Source: JBOFDK01 sp051656485 (GTDB taxonomy: Bacteria; Bacillota; Clostridia; Lachnospirales; Cellulosilyticaceae). From it: a stretch of 31,857 nt of DNA. Below, piece after piece: positions 23,834 to 31,684 of the stretch. The stretch spans positions 1 through 31,857 of the forward strand of contig JBOGBZ010000130.1 in assembly GCA_051656485.1 (NCBI GenBank), given 5' to 3'. Each line of letters starts with the position of its first letter. Position 1 is the stretch's first letter. The notes beneath the pieces were generated by a model. It worked only from the letters and a program-made list of their open reading frames with translations. It was not told the origin of the DNA and made no database searches. The translations under genes and the position numbers were made by a program.

Positions 23834-24985
23834 ATGACATTTGAATTATTACATAGCAATAAAGAGAAGTATCATGAGGAATACATGGCACTTCAGAAAT
23901 ACTGCTTTAGAGGCATCTCAGATGAGCAATTAAAAAGAGAGTGGGAAGAGCTTAGACCAGAAGAAGGTACAGTCATTGGAAATATTGCAGATGACCAGTT
24001 AGCAGCAGTGCTCACACTCTTTCATCATCCAGTCAGCTTTTATGGCAAAGAAGTAGGCATGGGAGGAGTGGGACTTGTGGCCACTTCGCCTTACTACAGA
24101 GAAGGTGGCTACTGTAGAAAACTCCTTGAGCATGCATTAGCATACATGGATGAAAAAGAAATGCTTTTCTCCGTATTAGGACCTTTCAAATACAGCTTCT
24201 ATGAGCAGTTTGGTTATAAGTGGGCATACCGTTTCTATACCTATAAGGTAGAGATGGACCAGCTAAAGACTTTTGCAAACACAGGTAAGGTGATGCCAAC
24301 TACAGGGTGTAAAGAAGAGGTGCAAGCACTTTATAGTCAGATGGCTATGGGATACAATGGGATGACTCTACGCACACCTAAAATGTGGGAAGATAAGTGG
24401 CAAGAAAAGCGTACGACAAAGGTTATCTACACCAATGCAGAAGGTGAAGTGGAGGGCTATATGTTCTTCAATATTGATAACTGGACATTTTGGATAGAGG
24501 AGTTCCACTATACAACGATGCAAGCTTTCAAAGGTATGCTAAACTTTGTGTATAAGCATCGTGCACAGGCAGGTTCACTTCATGTGAAGTCTATCAAACC
24601 AGAACCAATCATGGATTTACTTCAGAATCCTTATGGAGAGGTAAAGGAAGAGTCATTCATGATGGCACGTATCGTCAATGTACAAAAGGTCTTAGAACTT
24701 TATCCATTCACACAAGAGGGTATCTTCACAATAAAAGTAGAAGATAAGCATTATCCTAAAAACCAAGGTGTGTATCGCATCGCGGTGGCAGAGGGTAAAG
24801 GGACTGTGACAAAAGAAGTGGCTGAAAAAGCTGATATGGAGATAGATATTGCTTATTTAACCCAACTTGTACTAGGTTTTAGAAAAGTAGAAGAGCTTGC
24901 AGCCATCGAATGTATGCAGCTGAATGAAGATGTGACGGGGTATTTTAAAAATATACTCAGTACGGGGCTGTATAATTACTTCTAA
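23834..24985 (+). CDS. GNAT N-acetyltransferase, Eis-like with SCP2 domain
   Basis: 383-aa acetyl-CoA-dependent acetyltransferase. The first GNAT domain (about 1-140) carries VGMGGVGLVATSPYYREGGYCRKLL, the acetyl-CoA-binding loop, and FSVLGPFKYSFYEQFGYKWAY, characteristic of the Eis family. A second GNAT-like region follows, then a C-terminal sterol-carrier-like (SCP2) domain from about 280 ending in the family-typical C-terminal Phe. ATG 23834 is preferred: GAGG (23822-23825) lies 8 bases ahead, while the ORF extension to 23762 overlaps the previous gene. Eis proteins acetylate amines such as aminoglycosides or lysines; the role in a sugar operon is unclear, and amino-sugar modification is only a guess. 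It is the last gene of the unit. Confidence 0.88.
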   Translation: MTFELLHSNKEKYHEEYMALQKYCFRGISDEQLKREWEELRPEEGTVIGNIADDQLAAVLTLFHHPVSFYGKEVGMGGVGLVATSPYYREGGYCRKLLEHALAYMDEKEMLFSVLGPFKYSFYEQFGYKWAYRFYTYKVEMDQLKTFANTGKVMPTTGCKEEVQALYSQMAMGYNGMTLRTPKMWEDKWQEKRTTKVIYTNAEGEVEGYMFFNIDNWTFWIEEFHYTTMQAFKGMLNFVYKHRAQAGSLHVKSIKPEPIMDLLQNPYGEVKEESFMMARIVNVQKVLELYPFTQEGIFTIKVEDKHYPKNQGVYRIAVAEGKGTVTKEVAEKADMEIDIAYLTQLVLGFRKVEELAAIECMQLNEDVTGYFKNILSTGLYNYF

Positions 24986-25001
24986 CCAAATAATGAACTA
25001 T

Positions 25002-25041
25002 AAATAGAGGGCTATTGCAATGGTGCAATAGCCCTCTATTT
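25002..25041. terminator. Bidirectional terminator between convergent genes
   Basis: An 18-bp perfect stem (25002-25019 with 25024-25041) around the loop ATGG. It has A residues at the base on one side and T on the other, so it serves both the GNAT gene (+) and lacI (-), which ends 6 bases further. Confidence 0.93.
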
Positions 25042-25046
25042 GTGTC

Positions 25047-26063
25047 TTATATTCGAACAGAAGTTAAGGATTCTCTTGGTAAAACTTTGTAAGGGACGTA
25101 AGTAATCTTCTCATAAGGACGTTTATGGAATATTTTCTCTAGTACTTCCACAGATTTTTTGCCCATTTCAATGAAGTTCTGAGCTACGGTGCCAATGGCA
25201 GGAGATGTGTATTCTAGTGTAGAGAGTCCGTCAAAGCCTATGAGGGTCACGTCTTTACCAACTTGGAGGCCGTGCTCATGAAGTGCCTTGAGTGCGCCGA
25301 GTGCCATAAGGTCAGATGAAGCAAAGAAGGCAGTGATAGATGATGTAGACCTGAGAAGTTGCTTTGTATGTTCATAAGAAGTCTGTACATTGAAATCCCC
25401 ATCAATCAGTGCAAGATCTTCTAAAGGAACCAGGTGACTTTCAGCATAGGCTAAGAAGCCATCTTTTCTGACGTTAGCAACTTCGGCAGTAGTAGGTCCT
25501 AAAATATGGCAAAAATGACGATGACCATGGTTGTAGAGTAGTTCGAAGACATCTTGAGATGCTCTGTGGTTGTCTACGGTAATGGTGGCAGTATTCATGC
25601 CGTTAAGATGTATATCGATGAGTACACAAGGAATTGAACTGTTGGAAAGTTCCTTGAGCATAGGATCATCTACGCGAAGACCATGGATAATCGCACCTAT
25701 AAGATTGTGGTATTGGCAGAATTGCACATAGGTCATACCAGTCTTTTTTATATTTTCCGTGGTGAAGATAAGGAGTTCATAATCTCTCTCTTCGACACCT
25801 ATATTCACGCCAGAAAGTATCTTGAAAAGGTATTCATCCGTGGAACATGAGTAAGAAAGATTCGAAACGATAAGTCCTATATAATATTTATCTTTTTTGG
25901 ACAACATAACAGCGTTTTTGTTTGGAATGTACTCCAGTGATTTTGCGGCTTGAAATACTTTATCTTTCGTTGTTTGAGGTATTTCAGAATAATTATTATA
26001 CACTTTGCTAACAGTAGCAACACTAACTCCTGCAAGCTTTGCGACATCCTTAATTGTTGCCAT
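25047..26063 (-). CDS. LacI-family transcription regulator
   Basis: 338-aa sugar-responsive regulator. The N-terminal helix-turn-helix TIKDVAKLAGVSVATVSKVYNN (3-24) is followed by the hinge region YIPNKNAVMLSKKD, then a periplasmic-binding-protein-like ligand domain (YYIGLIVSNL, LIGAIIHGL, ITVDNHRASQDVFELL, ITAFFASSDLMALGALKAL, VTLIGFDGL). RBS AGGGGAGG lies about 8 bases before ATG on the minus strand. It stands between the two units, convergent with unit A and divergent from unit B. The 23-bp element shared by both binding-protein promoters is the natural operator for it. The inducer is probably an imported oligosaccharide or breakdown product. It seems to be a local regulator rather than CcpA, given its divergent ligand domain and location. 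Confidence 0.96.
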   Translation of the reverse strand: MATIKDVAKLAGVSVATVSKVYNNYSEIPQTTKDKVFQAAKSLEYIPNKNAVMLSKKDKYYIGLIVSNLSYSCSTDEYLFKILSGVNIGVEERDYELLIFTTENIKKTGMTYVQFCQYHNLIGAIIHGLRVDDPMLKELSNSSIPCVLIDIHLNGMNTATITVDNHRASQDVFELLYNHGHRHFCHILGPTTAEVANVRKDGFLAYAESHLVPLEDLALIDGDFNVQTSYEHTKQLLRSTSSITAFFASSDLMALGALKALHEHGLQVGKDVTLIGFDGLSTLEYTSPAIGTVAQNFIEMGKKSVEVLEKIFHKRPYEKITYVPYKVLPRESLTSVRI

Positions 26064-26107
26064 ATGATAGCCTCCCCTTAGTATCTAAAAAATATTTATA
26101 TATATCT

Positions 26108-26136
26108 ATTTTATGCCCAAAACCTTGAAAAATCAA
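26108..26136 (-). promoter_or_regulatory. Promoter of lacI
   Basis: On the minus strand: TTGATT (26136-26131), 17-bp spacer, TAAAAT (26113-26108). The expected start is about 26100, some 37 bases before ATG. No copy of the 23-bp element is seen here, so autoregulation by that site is not indicated. Confidence 0.55.
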
Positions 26137-26187
26137 ATGCTATAAAAATATAAACAAGTAATTTTAGAAGTTATTTAGTCAAAAATC

Positions 26188-26228
26188 ATAAATATAAATA
26201 GAGTATTTGTCTAAAATAAATATAAATA
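26188..26228. repeat. 13-bp direct repeat upstream of unit B promoter
   Basis: ATAAATATAAATA occurs at 26188-26200 and 26216-26228, 28 bp apart, 49 or more bases upstream of the -35 box. It is AT-rich, so chance or an UP-element-like role are both possible. Confidence 0.45.
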
Positions 26229-26276
26229 CTTGAGAGGGTTTATACAAGTAAATTAAAGGATATTACCATCAAATCA

Positions 26277-26305
26277 TTGACTTTTGCCAAATAAAATAGT
26301 ACAAT
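26277..26305 (+). promoter_or_regulatory. Promoter of sugar-binding protein unit B
   Basis: -35 TTGACT (26277-26282), 17-bp spacer, -10 TACAAT (26300-26305). It is followed directly by the operator-like element and has the same geometry as the unit A promoter. Confidence 0.8.
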
Positions 26306-26328
26306 TTTACGAAAGCAGTTTCTTTAAA
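26306..26328. promoter_or_regulatory. Operator candidate, copy 2 (LacI-type)
   Basis: A 23-bp element with core GAAAGCAGTTTC directly after the -10 box, differing from copy 1 (12607-12629) at one position (C for T). It covers the expected transcript start, so binding would repress. Confidence 0.68.
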
Positions 26329-26347
26329 AAATTTTTGGAGGTAGAGA

Positions 26348-27766
26348 ATGAAAATGAAAAAATTTATGTCCATAGCGTTAACTTTAGCCTTAGCACTTTC
26401 AGCAGTAGGCTGTGGAAGTAAAGCGCCAGAACAACCAAAAGACGAGACACAAACAAATGGCGATGTAGCAACAGGTGAAGTTTCAAAATTAACTTACCTT
26501 GCATGGGATGTAGGAACAGAAGAAGATCCAACGCTTGAAAGAGCAATGATCGAAATCTACGATGAAGAGCATCCAGAAGTAGAAATAGAGATTTTAGCAG
26601 TACCAGAAGGTACAGACTATAACAGTTATATCGCTACACTTGCATCATCAGGACAAATGCCAGATGTATTCATGTGGGGTTCAGTAACAGATTCTATCCT
26701 AAACGGATGGGCTGCAGATGTATCTGAATACGCATTAAATGATGAAGCATACAAGCTTGTAAATACACAAACAACAGAAGGTGGACAAGTAAACGGTAAA
26801 GCATTTGGTATTCCAAAATCAATGCATTACATGGGTATGTACATCAACAAAAATATCTTCGAAGCAAACAACGTAGCACCATTAGAGTTCGGATACACAA
26901 TGGACGAGCTAATGAATGCAATCGAAAAAAATACAACAGCGACAACAAAAGGTGTAGATAACTTTGCAGTAGAAGCATGGTACCCAATGACTGTTAACCC
27001 AGCATATGGTATCTACACATACGATGGTGAGAAAGCTAACTTAGACTCAGAAGCGTTCGCAGCAGGTATCGAATTCGCACAAAAAGCAACACAAAACAAT
27101 TGGAACATGGCAAACACATCACCACTTGAGTTCTTCGGTGCTGATGGTTGGGCATGGGGTGGTATCGGTGGTATCGCTATTCAATACGATGGTACATGGA
27201 ACTTAACAAGCTTAGCAGACCAAGCGGATTTCAAATATGACTTCATCGGTCTTCCAGGTGGACACACTGTACTTGTAAATGACTACTTATTCGTTTCAGA
27301 TGCATCATCAAATAAAGAAGAAGCATATGAGCTTGCAAAATGGTTAGGATTCAGCACAGAAGGTATCTTAGAAAGATTCGCAATCGTTGAAGAGTCAGGT
27401 GCATACACATACAATTCAATTCCACTTGTAACAACAAACGATGAAATCAATGAGAAATTCTTAGCAACAGTTGTAGACTACCCAGAATTCTCAAAAGCAT
27501 ATGAAGCATTCGCTACAAGTCCAGAGCTACTTCATGTAGAAGGTTACAAGGAAATCGCAGGATTCCCTACAGCAATCTTCACAGCTGATACAGGTGTTCA
27601 AGGAACAAATGCTGACGGTACAGCATACTCAATGAACCAAGAACAATTAAGAAATGCAGTAATTAAAGGTCAATACAAATTATCAGATTATGCAATCAAA
27701 ATGAATGACATTGCAAACCATGAGTTAGAAGCAATTCGTACACAACTTGAAGAAGCAACAAAATAA
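26348..27766 (+). CDS. Extracellular sugar-binding lipoprotein (unit B)
   Basis: 472-aa family 1 solute-binding protein with a lipoprotein signal and lipobox SAVGC (Cys22). It delivers sugars to the permeases encoded downstream. Long identical blocks with the unit A protein show recent duplication; differences cluster in the linker after the lipid anchor (EQPKDETQTNGDVATG) and in scattered surface positions, so the two may differ in ligand size. RBS GGAGGT (26337-26342) serves ATG 26348; a second ATG at 26354 is possible. Codon choice is very uniform (few synonyms, like pflB), suggesting very high expression. It has its own promoter and operator and is followed by a strong intercistronic terminator. 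Confidence 0.95.
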   Translation: MKMKKFMSIALTLALALSAVGCGSKAPEQPKDETQTNGDVATGEVSKLTYLAWDVGTEEDPTLERAMIEIYDEEHPEVEIEILAVPEGTDYNSYIATLASSGQMPDVFMWGSVTDSILNGWAADVSEYALNDEAYKLVNTQTTEGGQVNGKAFGIPKSMHYMGMYINKNIFEANNVAPLEFGYTMDELMNAIEKNTTATTKGVDNFAVEAWYPMTVNPAYGIYTYDGEKANLDSEAFAAGIEFAQKATQNNWNMANTSPLEFFGADGWAWGGIGGIAIQYDGTWNLTSLADQADFKYDFIGLPGGHTVLVNDYLFVSDASSNKEEAYELAKWLGFSTEGILERFAIVEESGAYTYNSIPLVTTNDEINEKFLATVVDYPEFSKAYEAFATSPELLHVEGYKEIAGFPTAIFTADTGVQGTNADGTAYSMNQEQLRNAVIKGQYKLSDYAIKMNDIANHELEAIRTQLEEATK

Positions 27767-27785
27767 ATGATAATCCAATAAAACT

Positions 27786-27839
27786 TGCTGGTATTTTACT
27801 TAACCTAAAGATAATTAAGAAAAAATACCAGCATTTTTT
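27786..27839 (+). terminator. Intercistronic terminator after binding protein B
   Basis: TGCTGGTATTTT (27786-27797) pairs perfectly with AAAATACCAGCA (27822-27833), an inner CTTAA/TTAAG stem tops it, and T6 follows (27834-27839). The next gene starts about 30 bases later with no promoter visible, so partial read-through must supply the transporter genes. Confidence 0.9.
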
Positions 27840-27868
27840 ACCTAATACGATTGAAAGGGAGAGAGACT

Positions 27869-30784
27869 GTGAAAAAATTTCTAAATGTAATATACATACT
27901 ATTAGCGATTTTTATAATAGGTACTGCAGTATTAGCTGTAATGCCTGTGCTTGCAAAAAGTGATATCGATACAGACATCTATACTGAAGTAAAAGCAACG
28001 GAATCTCCTGTTGAAACTCTTACTCTGGAGAGAGAAAACTTAGTACAAGGAAACCTTATCTCAAGTAACAGTGGTTTTTTACAGTCAGCTACAGAGTACA
28101 ATGGCCAATCTTATGTAGATTTAATACAAGATGAGGTAGCAAACTACGTAGTCAATGTAGATGAAGCAGGAACATACAAGCTTTTAATAGACGTTAAGAG
28201 AAAGCCTGACACAAAGGTTTTAAACGACTATATTGAACTAGAAATCAATAATATGAAGTACATTAATAAAAATAGCGAAAAAGTAACTTTTAACGATTAC
28301 TTTATTTATCCATACAATGAACAAAAGTTTGGTAAGGGAAATAAAGAAATTGTTAACACGGCAACATTACCAACCAATTGGCAGCAAGTTTACCTAACAG
28401 ACAATGAACTCAATACATTAGGGATTACGGTAGAACTGAATAAAGGTGAGAACCATATCACGCTTAAGCGTATCTCAGGTGAAATGTTAATTGGTAATGT
28501 ATATGCACAAAAGACGACAGATTTACCAACTTATGAAGCATATAATAATCAATACAAAGATAGTACAAAAACAAATAAGACTTTCTTTGTACGTGGAGAA
28601 AACTTCGCTTATAAAAACAATATCACCATTAATCCAGAGCATGACAGTTCACTCAATGTAAGTCCAAACAGTTTAGAGACAGATTACCTAAATGTTGTAG
28701 GAAACGGTACATTTAAAAAACACGGCGATAAACTTACTTACCTTATTGAAGCGCCAGAAAGCGGTCTATACCAATTTGGTCTTGCGTACAAGACAGATAT
28801 CGGTAAGACAGGTGCTAGAAAGAATGTACCTGTATTTGTAAATATTCAGGTCAATGAAAAAATACCTTTCCAAGAGTTTGAAAACTACAGATTACCTTAT
28901 GCGAAAGATTATGAAACAGTTGTAACTGAGCAATATGTGTATCTAGAAAAAGGCATCAATACCCTTGGGATTGAGATTAACCAGACAAATATGAATGATG
29001 TATATGATGAGCTTAAGCGCATCACAAACGAGATTTCAGATATTGCCCTGGAAATCAAAAAGATTACAAACGGTATTACAGACAAGAACAGAACATGGAA
29101 TATGAACGAGTACCTACCAGAATTAGAAGGTGCACTTAATCAGTACATTACAGACTTAAGAACACTTTATGATTACTTAACAACAGTTTACGAGGGTACA
29201 GATAATGAAGAGCATCTAGCAATCGAGATGAGTATCTTCCAATTAGAAAGAATCCTTAAAAACGTTGATAACTTACCAAATGAGCTGAACCTCTTCTCAG
29301 AAGGAAGTGCATCAGTACTTGGAAAGTTAGCAGGTATGATGAATCGTATCATAGTGACAGACTTAACATTAGATACACTTTACTTAACAGATAGTAAAGA
29401 AAACGTACCAACAATGGCGACTAACATCGTAGAAGGTTATCAAAAAGGTATCAAAGAGCTTCTGAATACATTTGGGATTAAGAAAAGCCAAGAAGAAACT
29501 GCTTTAGATATTTGGATACGTCGTCCAAAGCAAAATTACGACATCATCCAGCAGTTAATCAATGAGAAGTTCACACCTGAGACAGGTATCGAAGTAAACT
29601 TAAGCTTACTTAAAGCAGATGACCAAACAAAGCTTACACTTGCTAATGCAGCAGGCAATGCACCAGACCTTGTAACAGGTTTAGATGCTTACTATGTATC
29701 TGATATCGGACAAAGAGGGGCATTAGAAGATTTAGCTGTATATCCAGCTATGAAAGAATTATTAAAAGGTTTATCAACAGGTGCAATGATGCAGGTATTT
29801 GTTGAAGAATCAATCTACGGTATATCAGAAGGACAAGATGTATTCGTAGCAGCGTATCGAACAGACGTATTTGATAAATTAGGCTTAGAGCCAGCTGAGA
29901 CTTGGGCAGATGTAGAAGTTATCTCATCAGTACTTAGAAGAAATGGTATGAGTGCTTATGTACCATTATCACAAGCGGGAGCATTCAAGCCTTATACATC
30001 AACAGCACCTTTCATTTATCAAAATGGTGCAGATATCTACAGTGAAGATGGTATGAAAACAATCTTCGGTAGTGAAGCAGGTATGAAGGCATTCGAACAA
30101 ATGTCGGATCTTTTCACTATCTACGGTGTGGCACTTAACGTAGAGTCTGTGTACCAGTCATTCAGAGATGGTGACATTGCTTACGCGATTATGCCAGTTG
30201 CTGAATACCTTAAACTATACTACTCAGCACCAGAATTATCAGGTAGATGGACACTTCATCATACACCAGGAACAGTACAAGCTGACGGTTCAATCGATAG
30301 AAGAACAGGTGGTTCAGGTACAATGGTGTCAATGCTTAAGACTTCAGAAAACAAAGAAGCAGGCTTAGCCTTCATAGAATGGTGGTTAGATCCAGAAATC
30401 CAAAAAGAATACATGAATCGTTTATTAACAACTTATGGAGATGAATACTTATTCCTTTCAGCTAATCCAGAAGTTGTAAATACATTACCACTACCAGAAG
30501 AACACAAAAATTATCTGATCGAGCAATTAGCATACGCTAGTGAGGTACAACGTATACCAGGTGGTTACGTAGTAGAACGTGAGATTAGTAATGCATGGAA
30601 CCAAATCGTTCTAGGCGGTAAAGATGTACGTTCTTCTGTAGAAGAAGCAAGTCGTGTCTCAGATAAAGAGATACAACGTAAGATGAAAGAATTCGGTTAT
30701 GTTGATAAAGATGGCAATATGATTAAGCCATATCAAGTAAACACAAGAGAAGACTTAGAAGAGTGGGTGAATAGTGGTGAATAA
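27869..30784 (+). CDS. Large anchored protein: beta-sandwich domains plus solute-binding domain
   Basis: 971 aa from GTG 27869, chosen because AAGGGAGAG (27855-27863) precedes it; the TTG at 27851 lies before that site. The N-terminus has one hydrophobic helix (about 4-26), an uncleaved anchor or a signal peptide ending near VLA, without lipobox. Two similar beta-rich regions follow (about 45-225 and 240-375) with carbohydrate-binding-module-like phrases (DEAGTYKLLIDVKR; APESGLYQFGLAYK), then a helical stretch (about 380-540) and a family 1 solute-binding domain (about 545-905; LDIWIRRP, YSAPELSGRWTLHHTPG, GGSGTMVSML, FIEWWLDPEIQKEYM). Comparable proteins occur beside sugar ABC permeases in Firmicutes. 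Its stop overlaps the permease start. I infer a second, fixed receptor at the transporter. Confidence 0.85.
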   Translation: MKKFLNVIYILLAIFIIGTAVLAVMPVLAKSDIDTDIYTEVKATESPVETLTLERENLVQGNLISSNSGFLQSATEYNGQSYVDLIQDEVANYVVNVDEAGTYKLLIDVKRKPDTKVLNDYIELEINNMKYINKNSEKVTFNDYFIYPYNEQKFGKGNKEIVNTATLPTNWQQVYLTDNELNTLGITVELNKGENHITLKRISGEMLIGNVYAQKTTDLPTYEAYNNQYKDSTKTNKTFFVRGENFAYKNNITINPEHDSSLNVSPNSLETDYLNVVGNGTFKKHGDKLTYLIEAPESGLYQFGLAYKTDIGKTGARKNVPVFVNIQVNEKIPFQEFENYRLPYAKDYETVVTEQYVYLEKGINTLGIEINQTNMNDVYDELKRITNEISDIALEIKKITNGITDKNRTWNMNEYLPELEGALNQYITDLRTLYDYLTTVYEGTDNEEHLAIEMSIFQLERILKNVDNLPNELNLFSEGSASVLGKLAGMMNRIIVTDLTLDTLYLTDSKENVPTMATNIVEGYQKGIKELLNTFGIKKSQEETALDIWIRRPKQNYDIIQQLINEKFTPETGIEVNLSLLKADDQTKLTLANAAGNAPDLVTGLDAYYVSDIGQRGALEDLAVYPAMKELLKGLSTGAMMQVFVEESIYGISEGQDVFVAAYRTDVFDKLGLEPAETWADVEVISSVLRRNGMSAYVPLSQAGAFKPYTSTAPFIYQNGADIYSEDGMKTIFGSEAGMKAFEQMSDLFTIYGVALNVESVYQSFRDGDIAYAIMPVAEYLKLYYSAPELSGRWTLHHTPGTVQADGSIDRRTGGSGTMVSMLKTSENKEAGLAFIEWWLDPEIQKEYMNRLLTTYGDEYLFLSANPEVVNTLPLPEEHKNYLIEQLAYASEVQRIPGGYVVEREISNAWNQIVLGGKDVRSSVEEASRVSDKEIQRKMKEFGYVDKDGNMIKPYQVNTREDLEEWVNSGE

Positions 30785-31673
30785 ACTAAAAAAGTTTTTT
30801 GATAAGTACATTGCTTATATTTTCCTTACACCATATGTAACGTTATTTACATTGTTCATTACTTTACCAGTTATCGTTGCGATTGGATTGAGTTTTACAA
30901 ACTTCAACTCCATTCAATTTCCAGAATTCGTAGGGTTACAAAACTACATCACTTTATTTACAGCGGATACAGAGTTTACAAAGTATGTACTACCAAATAC
31001 TTTTAAATTCGTTATCATCGTAGGTTTAGGTGGTTATGTTTTATCTTTCGTATTGGCATGGGTGCTTGCACAGCTCCCACCAATACCAAGAAACATCTAC
31101 GCACTAATCATTTACTCACCATCAATGACAGGTGGGGTAATGATTTCAGTATTATGGAAAGTTATCTTCAGTGGCGATGCCAATGGTTATATTAATGCAA
31201 TGCTTCTTAACTGGGGAATCATTAGTGAGCCAGTACAGTTCTTATCAAATCCAGATTTTATTTTAAATATTGTTATGTTTGTATCTATATGGTCAAGCAT
31301 GGGTATCGGATTCCTTGCGATGCTTGCAGGGGTACTTAATACGAACGCAGAGTTATATGAAGCAGGTTCCATTGATGGTATCACAAATAGACTTCAAGAG
31401 ATGTTCTATATCACGATTCCATCTATGAAACCACAGATGCTTTTCGGTGCGGTTATGTCTATCGTTGGGACGTTCAACGCAGGTGCTATCGGGGTTGCCT
31501 TAACAGGTACAAACCCAACACCAGGGTATTCCGCACAGCTTATCGTAAACCATATCGATGATTATGGTTTCTTAAGATATGAGATGGGATATGCAGCGGC
31601 AATAAGTGTATTCTTACTTGTACTAGTGTATCTACTATCAAAAATATCATTCAGAATGTTTAGCGAAGACTAG
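30774..31673 (+). CDS. Sugar ABC transporter permease, MalF/UgpA type
   Basis: Inner-membrane subunit of a carbohydrate importer, about 299 aa with six TM helices (first near 16-38: FLTPYVTLFTLFITLPVIVAIGL, written here as its family start TPYVTLF). The EAA loop that contacts the ATPase reads EAGSIDG (196-202), followed by the usual ITIPSMKP. Two GTG codons at 30774 and 30777 are both possible starts, lying inside the end of the preceding gene, so the genes are translationally coupled. The second permease follows after 11 bases. No ATPase gene is seen in the window, as is common in clostridia where a shared MsmK/UgpC-type ATPase serves many importers. Confidence 0.93.
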   Translation: MVNKLKKFFDKYIAYIFLTPYVTLFTLFITLPVIVAIGLSFTNFNSIQFPEFVGLQNYITLFTADTEFTKYVLPNTFKFVIIVGLGGYVLSFVLAWVLAQLPPIPRNIYALIIYSPSMTGGVMISVLWKVIFSGDANGYINAMLLNWGIISEPVQFLSNPDFILNIVMFVSIWSSMGIGFLAMLAGVLNTNAELYEAGSIDGITNRLQEMFYITIPSMKPQMLFGAVMSIVGTFNAGAIGVALTGTNPTPGYSAQLIVNHIDDYGFLRYEMGYAAAISVFLLVLVYLLSKISFRMFSED

Positions 31674-31684
31674 GAGGAAAAGAT

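Noticed and set aside
27851..27868. TTG start for the 971-aa protein
   Set aside because: It precedes and overlaps the RBS; GTG 27869 is correctly spaced and starts with the basic signal-like KKFL.
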